Source: Agathobacter ruminis (GTDB lineage Bacteria > Bacillota > Clostridia > Lachnospirales > Lachnospiraceae). Taken from it: 64,000 nucleotides of DNA. The translations under genes were made by a program, and so were the position numbers. The stretch spans positions 1 through 64,000 of the forward strand of contig NZ_PDYG01000064.1 of the NCBI RefSeq assembly GCF_002735305.1. The letters run 5' to 3'. This document shows, piece after piece, positions 34,288-43,345 of this stretch; the stretch's first letter is position 1; each line of letters begins with the position of its first letter. The notes beneath the pieces were generated by a model. That model was not told where the DNA came from. It made no database searches and saw only the letters and a list, made by a program, of their open reading frames with translations.

Positions 34288-35598
34288 TTACTGTGCCGGA
34301 GTTGTAATACCGGTTACAGCATCATCAAGCGCTTTCTGAATATCCTTGGTTCCTTCATAAAGAGTAGTTCCAAGAGATGCGCCCGGAGTCCAGAAGTTTC
34401 CGCCAACTCTCTGGAAATCAGAGTATGGAAGCTGTGCCATGGATCCGGCAATTGCAGGAGAATTTGCAACAGAAGCGGTATTCTTGTTTGCAGGTCCTTC
34501 ACCAAGTGTCTCATAGATTTCAGCCTGAGTCTTAGCAGATGTTAAGTATTCAGCGAAGATCATAGCCCATCCAGGATTCTTAGAGTAAGCATTTACACCA
34601 ACCATCTTGTAGCCCTTGAAGCCACCCATCTGGTAGTCTTTACCATCGATGTTGAATGTAGGAAGCTTAGCAGCGCCGAGCTTGTCGCCGATTGCCTTTG
34701 TGTAATCGTTTGCTGCCCAGAGTCCGTCTACATATCCGATGATGTTCTTTTCTTTTCCATCAACAGTGATCTTTAATGTACGGCTGTCTCCATCGCCAAT
34801 GCTCTGGAATTCAGGATTTGCAGATAAGTCCATGATGTACTTACCAACTGCAGCACCGGTAGGGGTGTTGGTGGTTGAGTTCCAGTCGCAGACATTGTTT
34901 ACACCGTCATCTGCGAATGTACAGGTAAGTCCTGCACCTGCGAACCATCCGTATACATACCAAGCGTTACCCATATCCATACCGATTACGCCGTCGCAAG
35001 CCTTAGCAGCTTCGAGAAGTCCTTCCCATGAACCAGCCTGCTCTTCAGAAACGAAATCCTTGTTATAGAATAAGAAGTATCCGTTTGTGGTTAATGGATA
35101 AGCATACTGCTTTCCATCTACAGAAGCTGCATTCATAGCATCCTCTTCATAGTTTTCAGCCATATCATAAGTATAGGTTGTGGTTACTTCCTGCAAAATC
35201 TTAGCCTTTGCAAGCTCTGTAATCTGGTCATCTGCAAATACGAAAACATCTCCGCCTGCTTCAGGATCCTTTAACAAGTCATCCTTTGCGTTTGCTTCTG
35301 ACTCAGCACCGATGTTAAAGTTGAATGTTACATCCGGATACAAAGCCTTGAAGTCTTCGGTGATCTTCTTCATTTCAGTCTGCCAGTTCTCCTGCTCAGA
35401 GCACCATACAGTCAGATCAACAGGATCTTTTGTTGCCTCAATCAAAGCCTTTAAAGCGTCGTCCTTGGAAACCTCACTCTGAGTGTCCTTTCCTTCGTTC
35501 TTTCCGGCTTGTGAGTTTGTGTCTTCTTTTCCACCGCAGGCAACAAGTGATGTAGCCATTGCAGCAACAAGAAGCGCAGAAACAAGTTTCTTTTTCAT
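34288..35598 (-). CDS. ganS: Extracellular sugar-binding lipoprotein of the galactan ABC importer
   Basis: 436 residues. Lipoprotein signal MKKKLVSALLVAAMATSLVAC, then a Lys/Glu/Asp linker and a type 1 extracellular solute-binding fold (MalE-like: VDLTVWCSEQENWQTEMKKI). GGAGGG precedes ATG. First gene of the gan operon, behind a strong promoter with an overlapping LacI-type operator. Ligand is inferred from context as beta-1,4-galacto-oligosaccharides; maltodextrins are the alternative because amylase genes are nearby, but they form a different operon. Confidence 0.88.
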   Translation of the reverse strand: MKKKLVSALLVAAMATSLVACGGKEDTNSQAGKNEGKDTQSEVSKDDALKALIEATKDPVDLTVWCSEQENWQTEMKKITEDFKALYPDVTFNFNIGAESEANAKDDLLKDPEAGGDVFVFADDQITELAKAKILQEVTTTYTYDMAENYEEDAMNAASVDGKQYAYPLTTNGYFLFYNKDFVSEEQAGSWEGLLEAAKACDGVIGMDMGNAWYVYGWFAGAGLTCTFADDGVNNVCDWNSTTNTPTGAAVGKYIMDLSANPEFQSIGDGDSRTLKITVDGKEKNIIGYVDGLWAANDYTKAIGDKLGAAKLPTFNIDGKDYQMGGFKGYKMVGVNAYSKNPGWAMIFAEYLTSAKTQAEIYETLGEGPANKNTASVANSPAIAGSMAQLPYSDFQRVGGNFWTPGASLGTTLYEGTKDIQKALDDAVTGITTPAQ

Positions 35599-35686
35599 GT
35601 CCTTTTCCCTCCACTAAATAATATGTTGTGACATAAGATGAACAATGCAACGGTTGCGCTGTGTTGTCCTTGGTCATCGAGTAAAA

Positions 35687-35742
35687 TTGCGCAACCGGTT
35701 GTTCTATGACATAATAATACCCCGAGAACCATTTTTAGTCAA
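35687..35742 (-). promoter_or_regulatory. gan operon promoter with LacI-type operator
   Basis: Minus strand: -35 TTGACT (35737-35742), 17-base spacer, -10 TATTAT (35714-35719). The palindrome CAACCGGTTG (35692-35701) lies just past the expected start site, where repressor binding would block transcription. A related sequence, GCAACGGTTGC, lies at 35647-35657. Confidence 0.8.
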
Positions 35743-35798
35743 TAAATCAAAATAGACAATAGTTTCAGGGTAAATTTGTGCACCTTGTCTAGTACTTT

Positions 35799-36788
35799 TT
35801 AACGGGTGCTCTCTCTCATTTGTAAATTAAAATCGGTCAATATGCGACTTTGCGCAACTTTGCCATCGATTTTGCGCATCAAAACGTCCACTCCCTGTGC
35901 ACCGAGATACTTGGAATCAAAATATAAACTGGTGATGGACGGAGTGTGATTGAGCAACAGCTTGGAATCATAGTAGCTCACCAGCTTGACATCCTTCGGA
36001 ACACTCACACCGGAAGTCTGCAAAAACAGCAGCGTGTTGTTGCAAAGCACATCATCCATGCATACTATGCAGTCCACTTCGTTCTCCAGGATGGTGGATA
36101 CAATGGATTTCAGCCGTTCTCCCCTGTGTGCATTCAGGAAAATCAGATTTTCATTTACATCAATGCCACGCTTATTCAGCCCTTCCAAATAACCTTCCAG
36201 TCGGCTTTGCGTAACAAAAAAGCTCTCATTGCCTCCGATCAGCGCAAACTTTTTCATGTGCTGGTCTATCAAAGCCTCCATCATGCGGCGTGCTGCTGTT
36301 TTGTTGTCATTGTCCACATAAAGAATCCCTTCTTCCAGCGGATTTCCCAGGACAACATACGGCAATTCTTTGTCCTTGAGATACTCAATTACGCGTGAGT
36401 CCTTGATACAACGGCTGACAATCAGTCCGTCGATTTTTTTGTTTGTGATTGCACGATCCAGTGAGTGAATGTCGTTATTGTCCGCCAGAATATTGAGCAC
36501 ATCATAGTCATGGTCCATCGCAGCTTCGCACACTCCTACCATGACATCCTGGAAATACGGCATTTCATCCAGAGTCGAGTCCTGCGGAAAAATCAATCCG
36601 ATGTTAAAAGTCTTGCTTGCTGCAAGGCTGCGCGCAACCGCACTCGGCATATAGTTGATTTCTTTGATAAAATCCGCCACCCGCTGTCTTGTAGACTCAC
36701 TGATTCGTCCTTTTCCTGAGATTGCGCGGGATACAGTTGTTTTGCTCAGCCCCAATTCCTTCGCAATCGCATCAATCGTGTAGTTCAT
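35799..36788 (-). CDS. ganR: LacI-family transcriptional regulator of the galactan operon
   Basis: 329 residues from ATG 36788 (CAGGAGAAG upstream). The helix-turn-helix TIDAIAKELGLSKTTVSRAI is followed by the hinge YMPSAVARSLA and a periplasmic-binding-like sensor domain (NIGLIFPQDST ... DGLIVSRCIK). The GCAACCGGTTGC operator is in its own promoter and a matching core sits at the ganS promoter, so it probably represses both until a galactoside binds. Same strand and upstream of ganS, with its own promoter. Confidence 0.9.
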   Translation of the reverse strand: MNYTIDAIAKELGLSKTTVSRAISGKGRISESTRQRVADFIKEINYMPSAVARSLAASKTFNIGLIFPQDSTLDEMPYFQDVMVGVCEAAMDHDYDVLNILADNNDIHSLDRAITNKKIDGLIVSRCIKDSRVIEYLKDKELPYVVLGNPLEEGILYVDNDNKTAARRMMEALIDQHMKKFALIGGNESFFVTQSRLEGYLEGLNKRGIDVNENLIFLNAHRGERLKSIVSTILENEVDCIVCMDDVLCNNTLLFLQTSGVSVPKDVKLVSYYDSKLLLNHTPSITSLYFDSKYLGAQGVDVLMRKIDGKVAQSRILTDFNLQMRESTR

Positions 36789-36860
36789 ACTCGTTTCTTC
36801 TCCTGGATTCGAATCCTCGTTAGCATTCGAAATCATAATTTTTGCTTTTTGTATACATCA

Positions 36861-36897
36861 AAATTAGCATAGCTGTTCTTATTTTGCAACCGGTTGC
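36861..36897 (-). promoter_or_regulatory. Autoregulated promoter of the LacI-type regulator
   Basis: -35 TTGCAA (36884-36889), 17-base spacer, -10 TAATTT (36861-36866). A perfect 12-bp palindrome, GCAACCGGTTGC (36886-36897), overlaps the -35 box and shares its 10-bp core with the ganS operator. Confidence 0.75.
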
Positions 36898-36910
36898 GCG
36901 TTTTTTGTTA

Positions 36911-36946
36911 AAAATAACCACCAAAGCTATTTAAAACTTTGGTGGT
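36911..36946 (-). terminator. Terminator of the debranching enzyme-amylase operon
   Basis: ACCACCAAAG pairs with CTTTGGTGGT around 10 bases, followed on the minus strand by TATTTTT, ~60 bases after the amylase stop. Confidence 0.85.
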
Positions 36947-37007
36947 CACTCTTTAATTTCATGTTTTTTTTATATTATTTTACTAAATTTGATGCTCACA
37001 GATTCTG

Positions 37008-38672
37008 CTATTTTAATACCAGAATCGAAAAAGCAGGAAGCGTAATTGTATTTTTCTCGATTGTAACCGTCTCATCTCCGGTTAACAGTTCACCTGCAAC
37101 CTCAGCATTTTCAACCGTTTTTCCATTTATGCTCAAGGAAGTAGCATCCACTGTCTGCGCTTCTTCCGCTACATTGAGCAGGATGACTATCTCTTCATCG
37201 TTGTATGTTTTTTTGATTACATCCACATAATCTGTACTTAAATCTGACAGGTTTTGCACCTTGCCCTTTCGGATGATTTCGTTCTGGTTGCGCAACAGAA
37301 TTGCGCTTTTCACATAATTGTAAATCGAATCATCCGCTTTGGCCTGTTCTTCGTACGAATCAAATTTCATTTCAAACGAATCCATGCCCTGCGGTCCTTT
37401 GCACATTCCCTGGGCATTGGCATCTTTTGACCAGTACATCGGTGCACGCTTGTTCTCATCCTTGCCGGATCCCTTCATTCCAAGTTCTTCGCCGTAATAG
37501 ACGAAGGCATTTCCGGTCATCAGCAGGTTCAGTGCCTGCGCCATCTTCACGCGCGCTTCTCCGAGATCTCCCGGATAGAAACCTGCGGAACGCGCCATAT
37601 CATGATTCGTATAGAACGGCGCATCAATCGCATTTTCGTTGTGTGACGCGTACAATTCCTGTGCTTTTTCGCTCATAGCGCCGTAGCTGCCTGCAGGCGC
37701 AGTTCCTTTTAACACCTTTGCAATCACACCGCCCTGATCGGCAAATGCGAAATCAAACATACTGTCTACGCCGGAGTCATAATATTTGGCATAGGTATTC
37801 TGATCCGTCCAGCCTTCGCACACGATGTACGCGCTCGGTTTGACCGATTTCACATAATCATTGAACCATTTGAGCACTTCAATGCTCTTTTCATGATTGC
37901 CAAAATAGAAATAGATGACCGCATCCAGTCGGAATCCGTCCACACCGAGATCCAGCCAGAATTTGGCAATGTCTTTGAACTCATTCTTGACCGCTTCGCT
38001 ATCCCAGTTCAGATCCGGCATGCCATACCAGAATTGTGCTTCATAATACCAGTCCGTACCGGACACCTCGCTGTATCCGCCTTCCTGAGACTTCGTAAAA
38101 TTATAATAATCCACATACGGACACTTCGACGCATCCGGCTCCTCGTCCTTGCCCAGGCTCTGCATATACTTGTATGCTTCCTTGAACCATGGATGCTCTG
38201 AGCTACTGTGGTTCATCACAAAGTCGATGATCACTTCGATGTTGCGCTCATGACAATCTGCCAGAAAAGCCTTGAAATCATCCAGCGTGCCATATGCACT
38301 GTCGATGTTGAGATAATCGGTCGTGTCATATTTGTGATAACTTGGCGACGGCATCACCGGCATCAGCCAGATTCCGGTATATCCCATATCCTGAATATAA
38401 TCCAGTTTGGAGCGTAGTCCGTTGATATCGCCGATTCCATCCCCGTCGCTGTCACAATAAGAATATACAAATACCTCATAATAGGTGCGGAAATGATCTC
38501 CCTCCTGCGGCATCTGCAAGGCATTCTCTTTCCATGCAGTTGCTGCGGCATCCACCGTTTTACCTGCTTCGCTTTGTGTGTCTGCCTGTTTTCCACAGGC
38601 AGCGGCAGATGTCGCGACTACAGTTGCAAGTACCAGTGCCAGTGCCTTGTGTGCAAATTTCTTAAATTTCAT
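37008..38672 (-). CDS. GH13 alpha-amylase lipoprotein
   Basis: 554 residues from ATG 38672 (AAGGAGG upstream). The lipoprotein signal ends ATSAAAC. The GH13 barrel includes VNH-type region DFVMNHSS, nucleophile Asp in VDGFRLDAV, acid/base Glu in YIVCEGW and the third acid in FYTNHDMAR. A C-terminal beta domain follows. It probably works on starch or maltodextrins at the cell surface. Its ATG lies inside the last codons of the upstream fusion gene (11-base overlap), so synthesis of the two is coupled although they act in different compartments. Confidence 0.92.
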   Translation of the reverse strand: MKFKKFAHKALALVLATVVATSAAACGKQADTQSEAGKTVDAAATAWKENALQMPQEGDHFRTYYEVFVYSYCDSDGDGIGDINGLRSKLDYIQDMGYTGIWLMPVMPSPSYHKYDTTDYLNIDSAYGTLDDFKAFLADCHERNIEVIIDFVMNHSSSEHPWFKEAYKYMQSLGKDEEPDASKCPYVDYYNFTKSQEGGYSEVSGTDWYYEAQFWYGMPDLNWDSEAVKNEFKDIAKFWLDLGVDGFRLDAVIYFYFGNHEKSIEVLKWFNDYVKSVKPSAYIVCEGWTDQNTYAKYYDSGVDSMFDFAFADQGGVIAKVLKGTAPAGSYGAMSEKAQELYASHNENAIDAPFYTNHDMARSAGFYPGDLGEARVKMAQALNLLMTGNAFVYYGEELGMKGSGKDENKRAPMYWSKDANAQGMCKGPQGMDSFEMKFDSYEEQAKADDSIYNYVKSAILLRNQNEIIRKGKVQNLSDLSTDYVDVIKKTYNDEEIVILLNVAEEAQTVDATSLSINGKTVENAEVAGELLTGDETVTIEKNTITLPAFSILVLK

Positions 38673-41600
38673 GATTCCTCCTTTTTCCTGCAACCACTGC
38701 GCTGATTCCCGGAACAATCCAGTTCTTTTCACCAATCTGGAAATCATCCGGTCCCAGCAAAACCTCCCAAGCTTCGCATTCGAGATGCTCTTTTTTCAAA
38801 GATACTTCCGTCTGCGAAGGATTTGCATTGAATATTACAATCAGTTCTTCCGTCTCATCCGCAAGATGATAGGCCACCACATTCTTTTTGGTATGCTCAA
38901 AGAAATGCAGTTTTTCACGGATTTCCTCTGCCGTGCGCAGACGAAACAGCGCATGCATTTTGCGCAATGCAATCAGCTTTTGATAATAAGCGCGCATTTC
39001 TTTGACCGGTTCAGTCTGCAGATAGCGCAAAGCATTTGTCGCAATCGGACGATTAAAGCTGTTTTCGCACAGTTCTCCCGTCTCCGGCAACGGCTTCGTG
39101 CGAAGCATCTCCTCCCCAAGCAGGAAGAATGGCACACCCTGTGAAGTAAACAGAATGGCTGCCGCAAGCTGATTCATGCGATAGCGTTCTTCTTCTGTCG
39201 CATCCGGTCTGGATTTTGCCAGCTTATCCCAGAGCGTCAGATTGTCATGGCATGACAGATATTGTATGGTTGTGCACGGGTTCTTTGCCCATGCGCCCTT
39301 TGTATATTGATATTTTTTATAATCCACCTGTGGGTGCTCCGTTGCAGCCACAATCACATAGCGCATATCATTTTCCATTTTGGCTGCGCCATTGACAAAT
39401 CCGCATTTTTCTTCGTAGAAGACATGTCCTTTCACACAGTCTCGGAAATCATCCGAAAATGCGCCCAGATTCGGGACCGTATGTACATTGACTTTCAATG
39501 CGCGTTTCTCTGCCGCAAGTACGGAATCTCCTCCGGTCCATCCCTCTCCATACAAAATCACATTCGGGTTGATGGCACGACATGCTTTTTCTATTTCGCG
39601 CATGGTCTCGCAATCCAGGACACCCATCAGATCGAAACGGAATCCGTCGATATGATATTCCCGCATCCAATATTGTACCGATGCGATGATATAGTTGCGC
39701 ACCATCTCGCGGTCTGAGGCAATCTCATTGCCGCAGGCCGACGCATCCGAATAGCGGTCGCCATCCTTGCGATAATAATAATCCGGTGTTGTCTTCTGGA
39801 AACAGCTGTTTTCAATATCATAGGTGTGATTGTATACCACATCCATAATGACACCGAAGCCAGCTTTGTGCAATGCCATTATCATTTCTTTCACTTCGCG
39901 GACACGCATGGCTCCATCGAACGGATCACTTGCATACGAGCCCTCCGGGACATTATAATTCACAGGATCATAGCCCCAGTTGTACTGTTCTCTGCCCGGT
40001 TCATCGACAGGGATGCTCTCATCCACACTGCCGAAGTCATAGATTGGCATCAGCTGCACATGCGTCACGCCCAGCTGCTTCAGGTAATCGAGCACAGCCG
40101 GCTGCGCCAGTCCGAGATATCGGCCGCGTGTATCCGCTTTGACATCAATAGAAGCATCCGCCGTCGTATCGCGCACCGACATTTCCGTAATCACCAGATC
40201 GGTATACGCCTGCGGTTTCGGTCCTGCATCCTCTGCAAAACCATCCGGATCGGTCTGCGCCAAATCCAGAATCATACTGCGTTTTCCATTGACTCCGGTC
40301 GCAACCGCATATGGGTCCTGAGACTCTGTATGCCTGATTGTTCTGTCTTCGTTCTCAAAAGTGCATCGATACGTATAATACAGCCCTGCACAATCGCCTT
40401 CCAATACAGCAGTCCACACAGCACTTGCATCGCGCGTCATCTGCACTGTGCGAATCGGTTCTCCTTCATCACCCGTTTGATACAAAACCGCCTCGACGGA
40501 TTGTGCCATCGGCGACCACAGGCGCAATGTCGTCCTGTCTTTATGATATGTCATTCCCAGTTTCTGTTCTGTCATAATATCCTCACACAGGCAACGCAAC
40601 ACTTCACCGACAGACCAAGCCTGTGAATAACAGCCTCTGCCGTAATGCGGCGCATCGCCATCAAAAATCTCCGATATCGTTCCAATCCCATTTTCACGCA
40701 AATGTTCTTTGACCGGCACAAGCAACTGCAATGCTTTTTCATGCACTTCTGCCTTCGACAGACTGCGACGCATAACCTTCACATATGCCGTCACAAATGC
40801 GCCCAACAGGAAGCCCCATGCTGTGCCCTGATGATATGCCGCATCGCGTTTTGACAAAGCTCCCTGATAAATCGGATGATATTCAGGATCATCCGGAGAG
40901 AGCGAACGCAAGCCGACTCCGACATACAGCTTCTCATATACTTTCTCAACTACCATGCGTTCCTTTTGCTCATCCAGCAACGAATACGGGAGTGAAACTG
41001 CATAAATCTGATTCGGCCGCAACTGCGGATCATCCTCATCGACCACATCATAGAGATATCCGCCCTCTTCATACCAGAAGCGGCGCACATAAGACGCCTT
41101 TACTTTTTCCGCAAGCGCGCCGTATTCTTCGGCCTCCTCAGAGCTCAGCGCCTCCATAATTTTTAAGGCATTATACCAAAGTGCATTGATTTCAACCGGT
41201 TTGCCATGGCGTGGGGTCGGCACCCAGTCACCGACGCGGACATCCATCCAGGTCACCTGGTCCACTCCGCTGCCGGCATGAATCAATCCATCTTCATCCA
41301 TATAAATCGAAAAATCCGTCCCATTGCGATATCCTTCGATAATCTGTGTCAGCGCAGGATAGATTTCGCGCATGATAAAGGCGCGCCCCTCCTTTGATTG
41401 GTCATATTCCAGATATTTATGTACCGCATAGAAATACCACAGCGACGCATCCGCCGTATTATAAAGCGGATCCTGCCCGTCATCCGGAAACATATTCGGC
41501 ACCATTCCATGATGCACATATTTGGCAAATGTCAAAAGGATTTCCCGCGCATCTGCCAGACGATTCGTACACAATGTCAGACCCGTAAACGCAATCATCG

Positions 41601-42609
41601 TATCGCGTCCCCAATCCGTAAACCACGGAAGGCCGGCCAGAATGGTCTTGTATCCGGTCGAATCGCGACGCACAATCAGCGCATCGCTCGCCTGTACCAG
41701 ACTCTCATAAAAATTATTCCATCCTTCATCCACCTTGCGGTCGCCCGCCAAAGCAATCAGCTCCTGCACGCGTGCATCTGCGGCTGTCACTATTTCATTC
41801 ACAGTATTCAGCACTGCTGCACGATCATCCAGTTTCTCCGACCAGTCCGGATTCAGACCGCAAAGAAGTGCAACGGTCTTCTTTTCATGTGCTGCCACTT
41901 CAACCACCAGATCCAACGGACGATAATGGCAATCCAGGCCATCCACCTCATTGTCAATCTCTGTCTGAAGCATGGTATTCACATCATAGCAGGCTTTGCG
42001 CGCATGCAAAACGCCTTCGCTGCTCGCCAGACAGATTTGCTGCCCCTGCACTGTCCATACATAATACCCTTTCTCACAATCGCCCGACCCTGTATGGTCA
42101 AACAGCTCCTGTAAGCCTTCCACCGTCTGGGCAGAAGAATGCTCGCGATAATTGATCAATGGCGTCATCACAAAGCGCATCGGTTCATCCGAATCATTCT
42201 GCACTTCATATCGAATCGCGCAGGTATTTTGTCCGTATTGTAGGGCTATCGTTTTTCGGTACCGTTCCCGAAATGTCTGATAAAAAAAGTTCGCGCATCC
42301 TGAATACACAAACTCCTTCAAATATTCATTTCCGTTGTGTGCCCGAACTGTTCCGTCTTCCATTCTGTGTCTTGCACAGGTGAAGTCAGTTGTCGGCATA
42401 TCCTCACGCTCCACACGCTCCGTCACCTTGGACAAAACCAGATAACGCTCCACAGGCGGATGCAGGCTTGCAATCAGATACCCCTGGTGCGTGCGATTGT
42501 TGCCGCCGAGGATGTTGCCTCCGGCGTAACCTCCAATCCCATTTCCCATTGACCATTCACGATACTGGTTGCGCGCGTAGTCATCTAAATGTTCAAATTT
42601 GAATTCCAC
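38662..42609 (-). CDS. Fusion of glycogen debranching amylo-alpha-1,6-glucosidase and type I pullulanase
   Basis: About 1315 residues if GTG 42609 is the start (TTGAGGAAATT upstream); a TTG at 42636 without a ribosome site is the alternative. Residues about 10-230 form the bacterial debranching-enzyme N domain (MGNGIGGYAGGNILGGNNRT), and 270-665 form an (alpha/alpha)6 amylo-glucosidase domain (TDWGRDTMIAFTGL, PRHGKPVEINALWYN, QGTAWGFLLGAF). From MTYHKDRTTLRLWSPM (residue 686) a complete pullulanase begins: a CBM48-like domain, then GH13 with Asp993 (GFRFDLMG), Glu1022 (YGEGW) and Asp1122 (SCHDN). No signal peptide. It would remove alpha-1,6 branches of glycogen or imported dextrins by two chemistries in one polypeptide. 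Confidence 0.9.
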   Translation of the reverse strand: MEFKFEHLDDYARNQYREWSMGNGIGGYAGGNILGGNNRTHQGYLIASLHPPVERYLVLSKVTERVEREDMPTTDFTCARHRMEDGTVRAHNGNEYLKEFVYSGCANFFYQTFRERYRKTIALQYGQNTCAIRYEVQNDSDEPMRFVMTPLINYREHSSAQTVEGLQELFDHTGSGDCEKGYYVWTVQGQQICLASSEGVLHARKACYDVNTMLQTEIDNEVDGLDCHYRPLDLVVEVAAHEKKTVALLCGLNPDWSEKLDDRAAVLNTVNEIVTAADARVQELIALAGDRKVDEGWNNFYESLVQASDALIVRRDSTGYKTILAGLPWFTDWGRDTMIAFTGLTLCTNRLADAREILLTFAKYVHHGMVPNMFPDDGQDPLYNTADASLWYFYAVHKYLEYDQSKEGRAFIMREIYPALTQIIEGYRNGTDFSIYMDEDGLIHAGSGVDQVTWMDVRVGDWVPTPRHGKPVEINALWYNALKIMEALSSEEAEEYGALAEKVKASYVRRFWYEEGGYLYDVVDEDDPQLRPNQIYAVSLPYSLLDEQKERMVVEKVYEKLYVGVGLRSLSPDDPEYHPIYQGALSKRDAAYHQGTAWGFLLGAFVTAYVKVMRRSLSKAEVHEKALQLLVPVKEHLRENGIGTISEIFDGDAPHYGRGCYSQAWSVGEVLRCLCEDIMTEQKLGMTYHKDRTTLRLWSPMAQSVEAVLYQTGDEGEPIRTVQMTRDASAVWTAVLEGDCAGLYYTYRCTFENEDRTIRHTESQDPYAVATGVNGKRSMILDLAQTDPDGFAEDAGPKPQAYTDLVITEMSVRDTTADASIDVKADTRGRYLGLAQPAVLDYLKQLGVTHVQLMPIYDFGSVDESIPVDEPGREQYNWGYDPVNYNVPEGSYASDPFDGAMRVREVKEMIMALHKAGFGVIMDVVYNHTYDIENSCFQKTTPDYYYRKDGDRYSDASACGNEIASDREMVRNYIIASVQYWMREYHIDGFRFDLMGVLDCETMREIEKACRAINPNVILYGEGWTGGDSVLAAEKRALKVNVHTVPNLGAFSDDFRDCVKGHVFYEEKCGFVNGAAKMENDMRYVIVAATEHPQVDYKKYQYTKGAWAKNPCTTIQYLSCHDNLTLWDKLAKSRPDATEEERYRMNQLAAAILFTSQGVPFFLLGEEMLRTKPLPETGELCENSFNRPIATNALRYLQTEPVKEMRAYYQKLIALRKMHALFRLRTAEEIREKLHFFEHTKKNVVAYHLADETEELIVIFNANPSQTEVSLKKEHLECEAWEVLLGPDDFQIGEKNWIVPGISAVVAGKRRNHEI

Positions 42610-42666
42610 AATTTCCTCAATTCTCTCGATTCCCAAAGACTCGTTATTACTCTGTCATATGAAAAC

Positions 42667-42695
42667 ATCATAATATGAGTGTCTTCAAAAATCAA
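42667..42695 (-). promoter_or_regulatory. Promoter of the debranching enzyme-amylase operon
   Basis: Minus strand: -35 TTGATT (42690-42695), 17-base spacer, -10 TATGAT (42667-42672). It starts right behind the que-operon terminator. No CAACCGGTTG operator is present, so control differs from the gan operon. Confidence 0.7.
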
Positions 42696-42697
42696 GC

Positions 42698-42731
42698 AAA
42701 AAAAAGCGGCACACCGTCAGCGTGTACCGCT
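42698..42731 (-). terminator. Terminator of the que operon
   Basis: AGCGG-ACAC pairs with GTGT-CCGCT (one mismatch) and is followed on the minus strand by eight T. Without the inserted element it would lie about 10 bases past the queF stop. Confidence 0.85.
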
Positions 42732-42733
42732 CG

Positions 42734-42741
42734 TTTCTAAC
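42734..42741. repeat. Target-site duplication, left, of palindromic element copy 2
   Basis: TTTCTAAC, identical to 43338-43345 on the other side of the element. Confidence 0.8.
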
Positions 42742-43337
42742 GTTACCATTCACAGCATTCATTACAGTAGCATCCTCGCCCATGGCCCCGGTACGCCCTT
42801 CACTTTGCAAGAATATTTTGGTTTTCTAATATGCAAAAGCTCTCATCCTGATTTTCATGTGTCTTTTGAACGCCTGCACAATTTTGAAAAAAAGTTTATA
42901 GTTGGCGGACACCAAAAACTGTCGTATATGTACTTCTCAATCTAAAGGATACCCGGGTGAATCGGAGTGAACCTAGTGAAATAAAAATGAGTTTTGATGT
43001 TTATAGGCATGCGCCGCCACGGAAGGCGGCGCAAATGCGATTGCAACACGACGTTGCGTAATGCATGGTGCCTATAAACACAAAACTCATTTTGTCATTT
43101 CACTTGGCAAACGGAGTCTGAACCCGGGTATCCCTTAGACTGAGGAGTACATAATATCAATAAATTAAGTGTCCGCCACTTCATAAACCTTTTTTCAAAA
43201 TCGTTCATTCTCAAAAGACACATGAGTGATGCTCGCCTTTTGCATATTGAAAGCCTAAAATATTCGCAAAATGTGAAGGGCGTACCGGGGCCATGGGCGA
43301 GGATGCTATTGCAAGATTGCTGGCTGTGAATGGTAGC
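42742..43337 (-). mobile_element. Palindromic MITE-like element, copy 2 (596 bp)
   Basis: Reverse complement of copy 1, with the same termini (GTTACCATTCAC ... GTGAATGGTAGC), the same apex hairpins and over 100 bases identical in the inner arm. It is inserted after the queF stop and before the que terminator. Where the copies differ, several changes are matched on both arms: ATGGCCCC/GGGGCCAT here against ATAAACCC/GGGTCTAT in copy 1. Perfect 8-bp TTTCTAAC repeats flank it. Removing the element and one repeat rebuilds a short, sensible queF-terminator junction. No coding capacity. Confidence 0.88.
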
Positions 43338-43345
43338 TTTCTAAC
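43338..43345. repeat. Target-site duplication, right, of palindromic element copy 2
   Basis: TTTCTAAC; contains the queF stop codon (TAG on the minus strand at 43341-43343). Confidence 0.8.

Noticed and set aside
34288-35598. Maltodextrin-binding protein MalE
   Set aside because: The fold is MalE-like, but operon order with GH53/GH42 and a shared operator fits a galacto-oligosaccharide importer better.
39826-40626. 266-codon plus-strand frame opposite the debranching/pullulanase gene
   Set aside because: Antisense shadow of a strongly conserved coding region.
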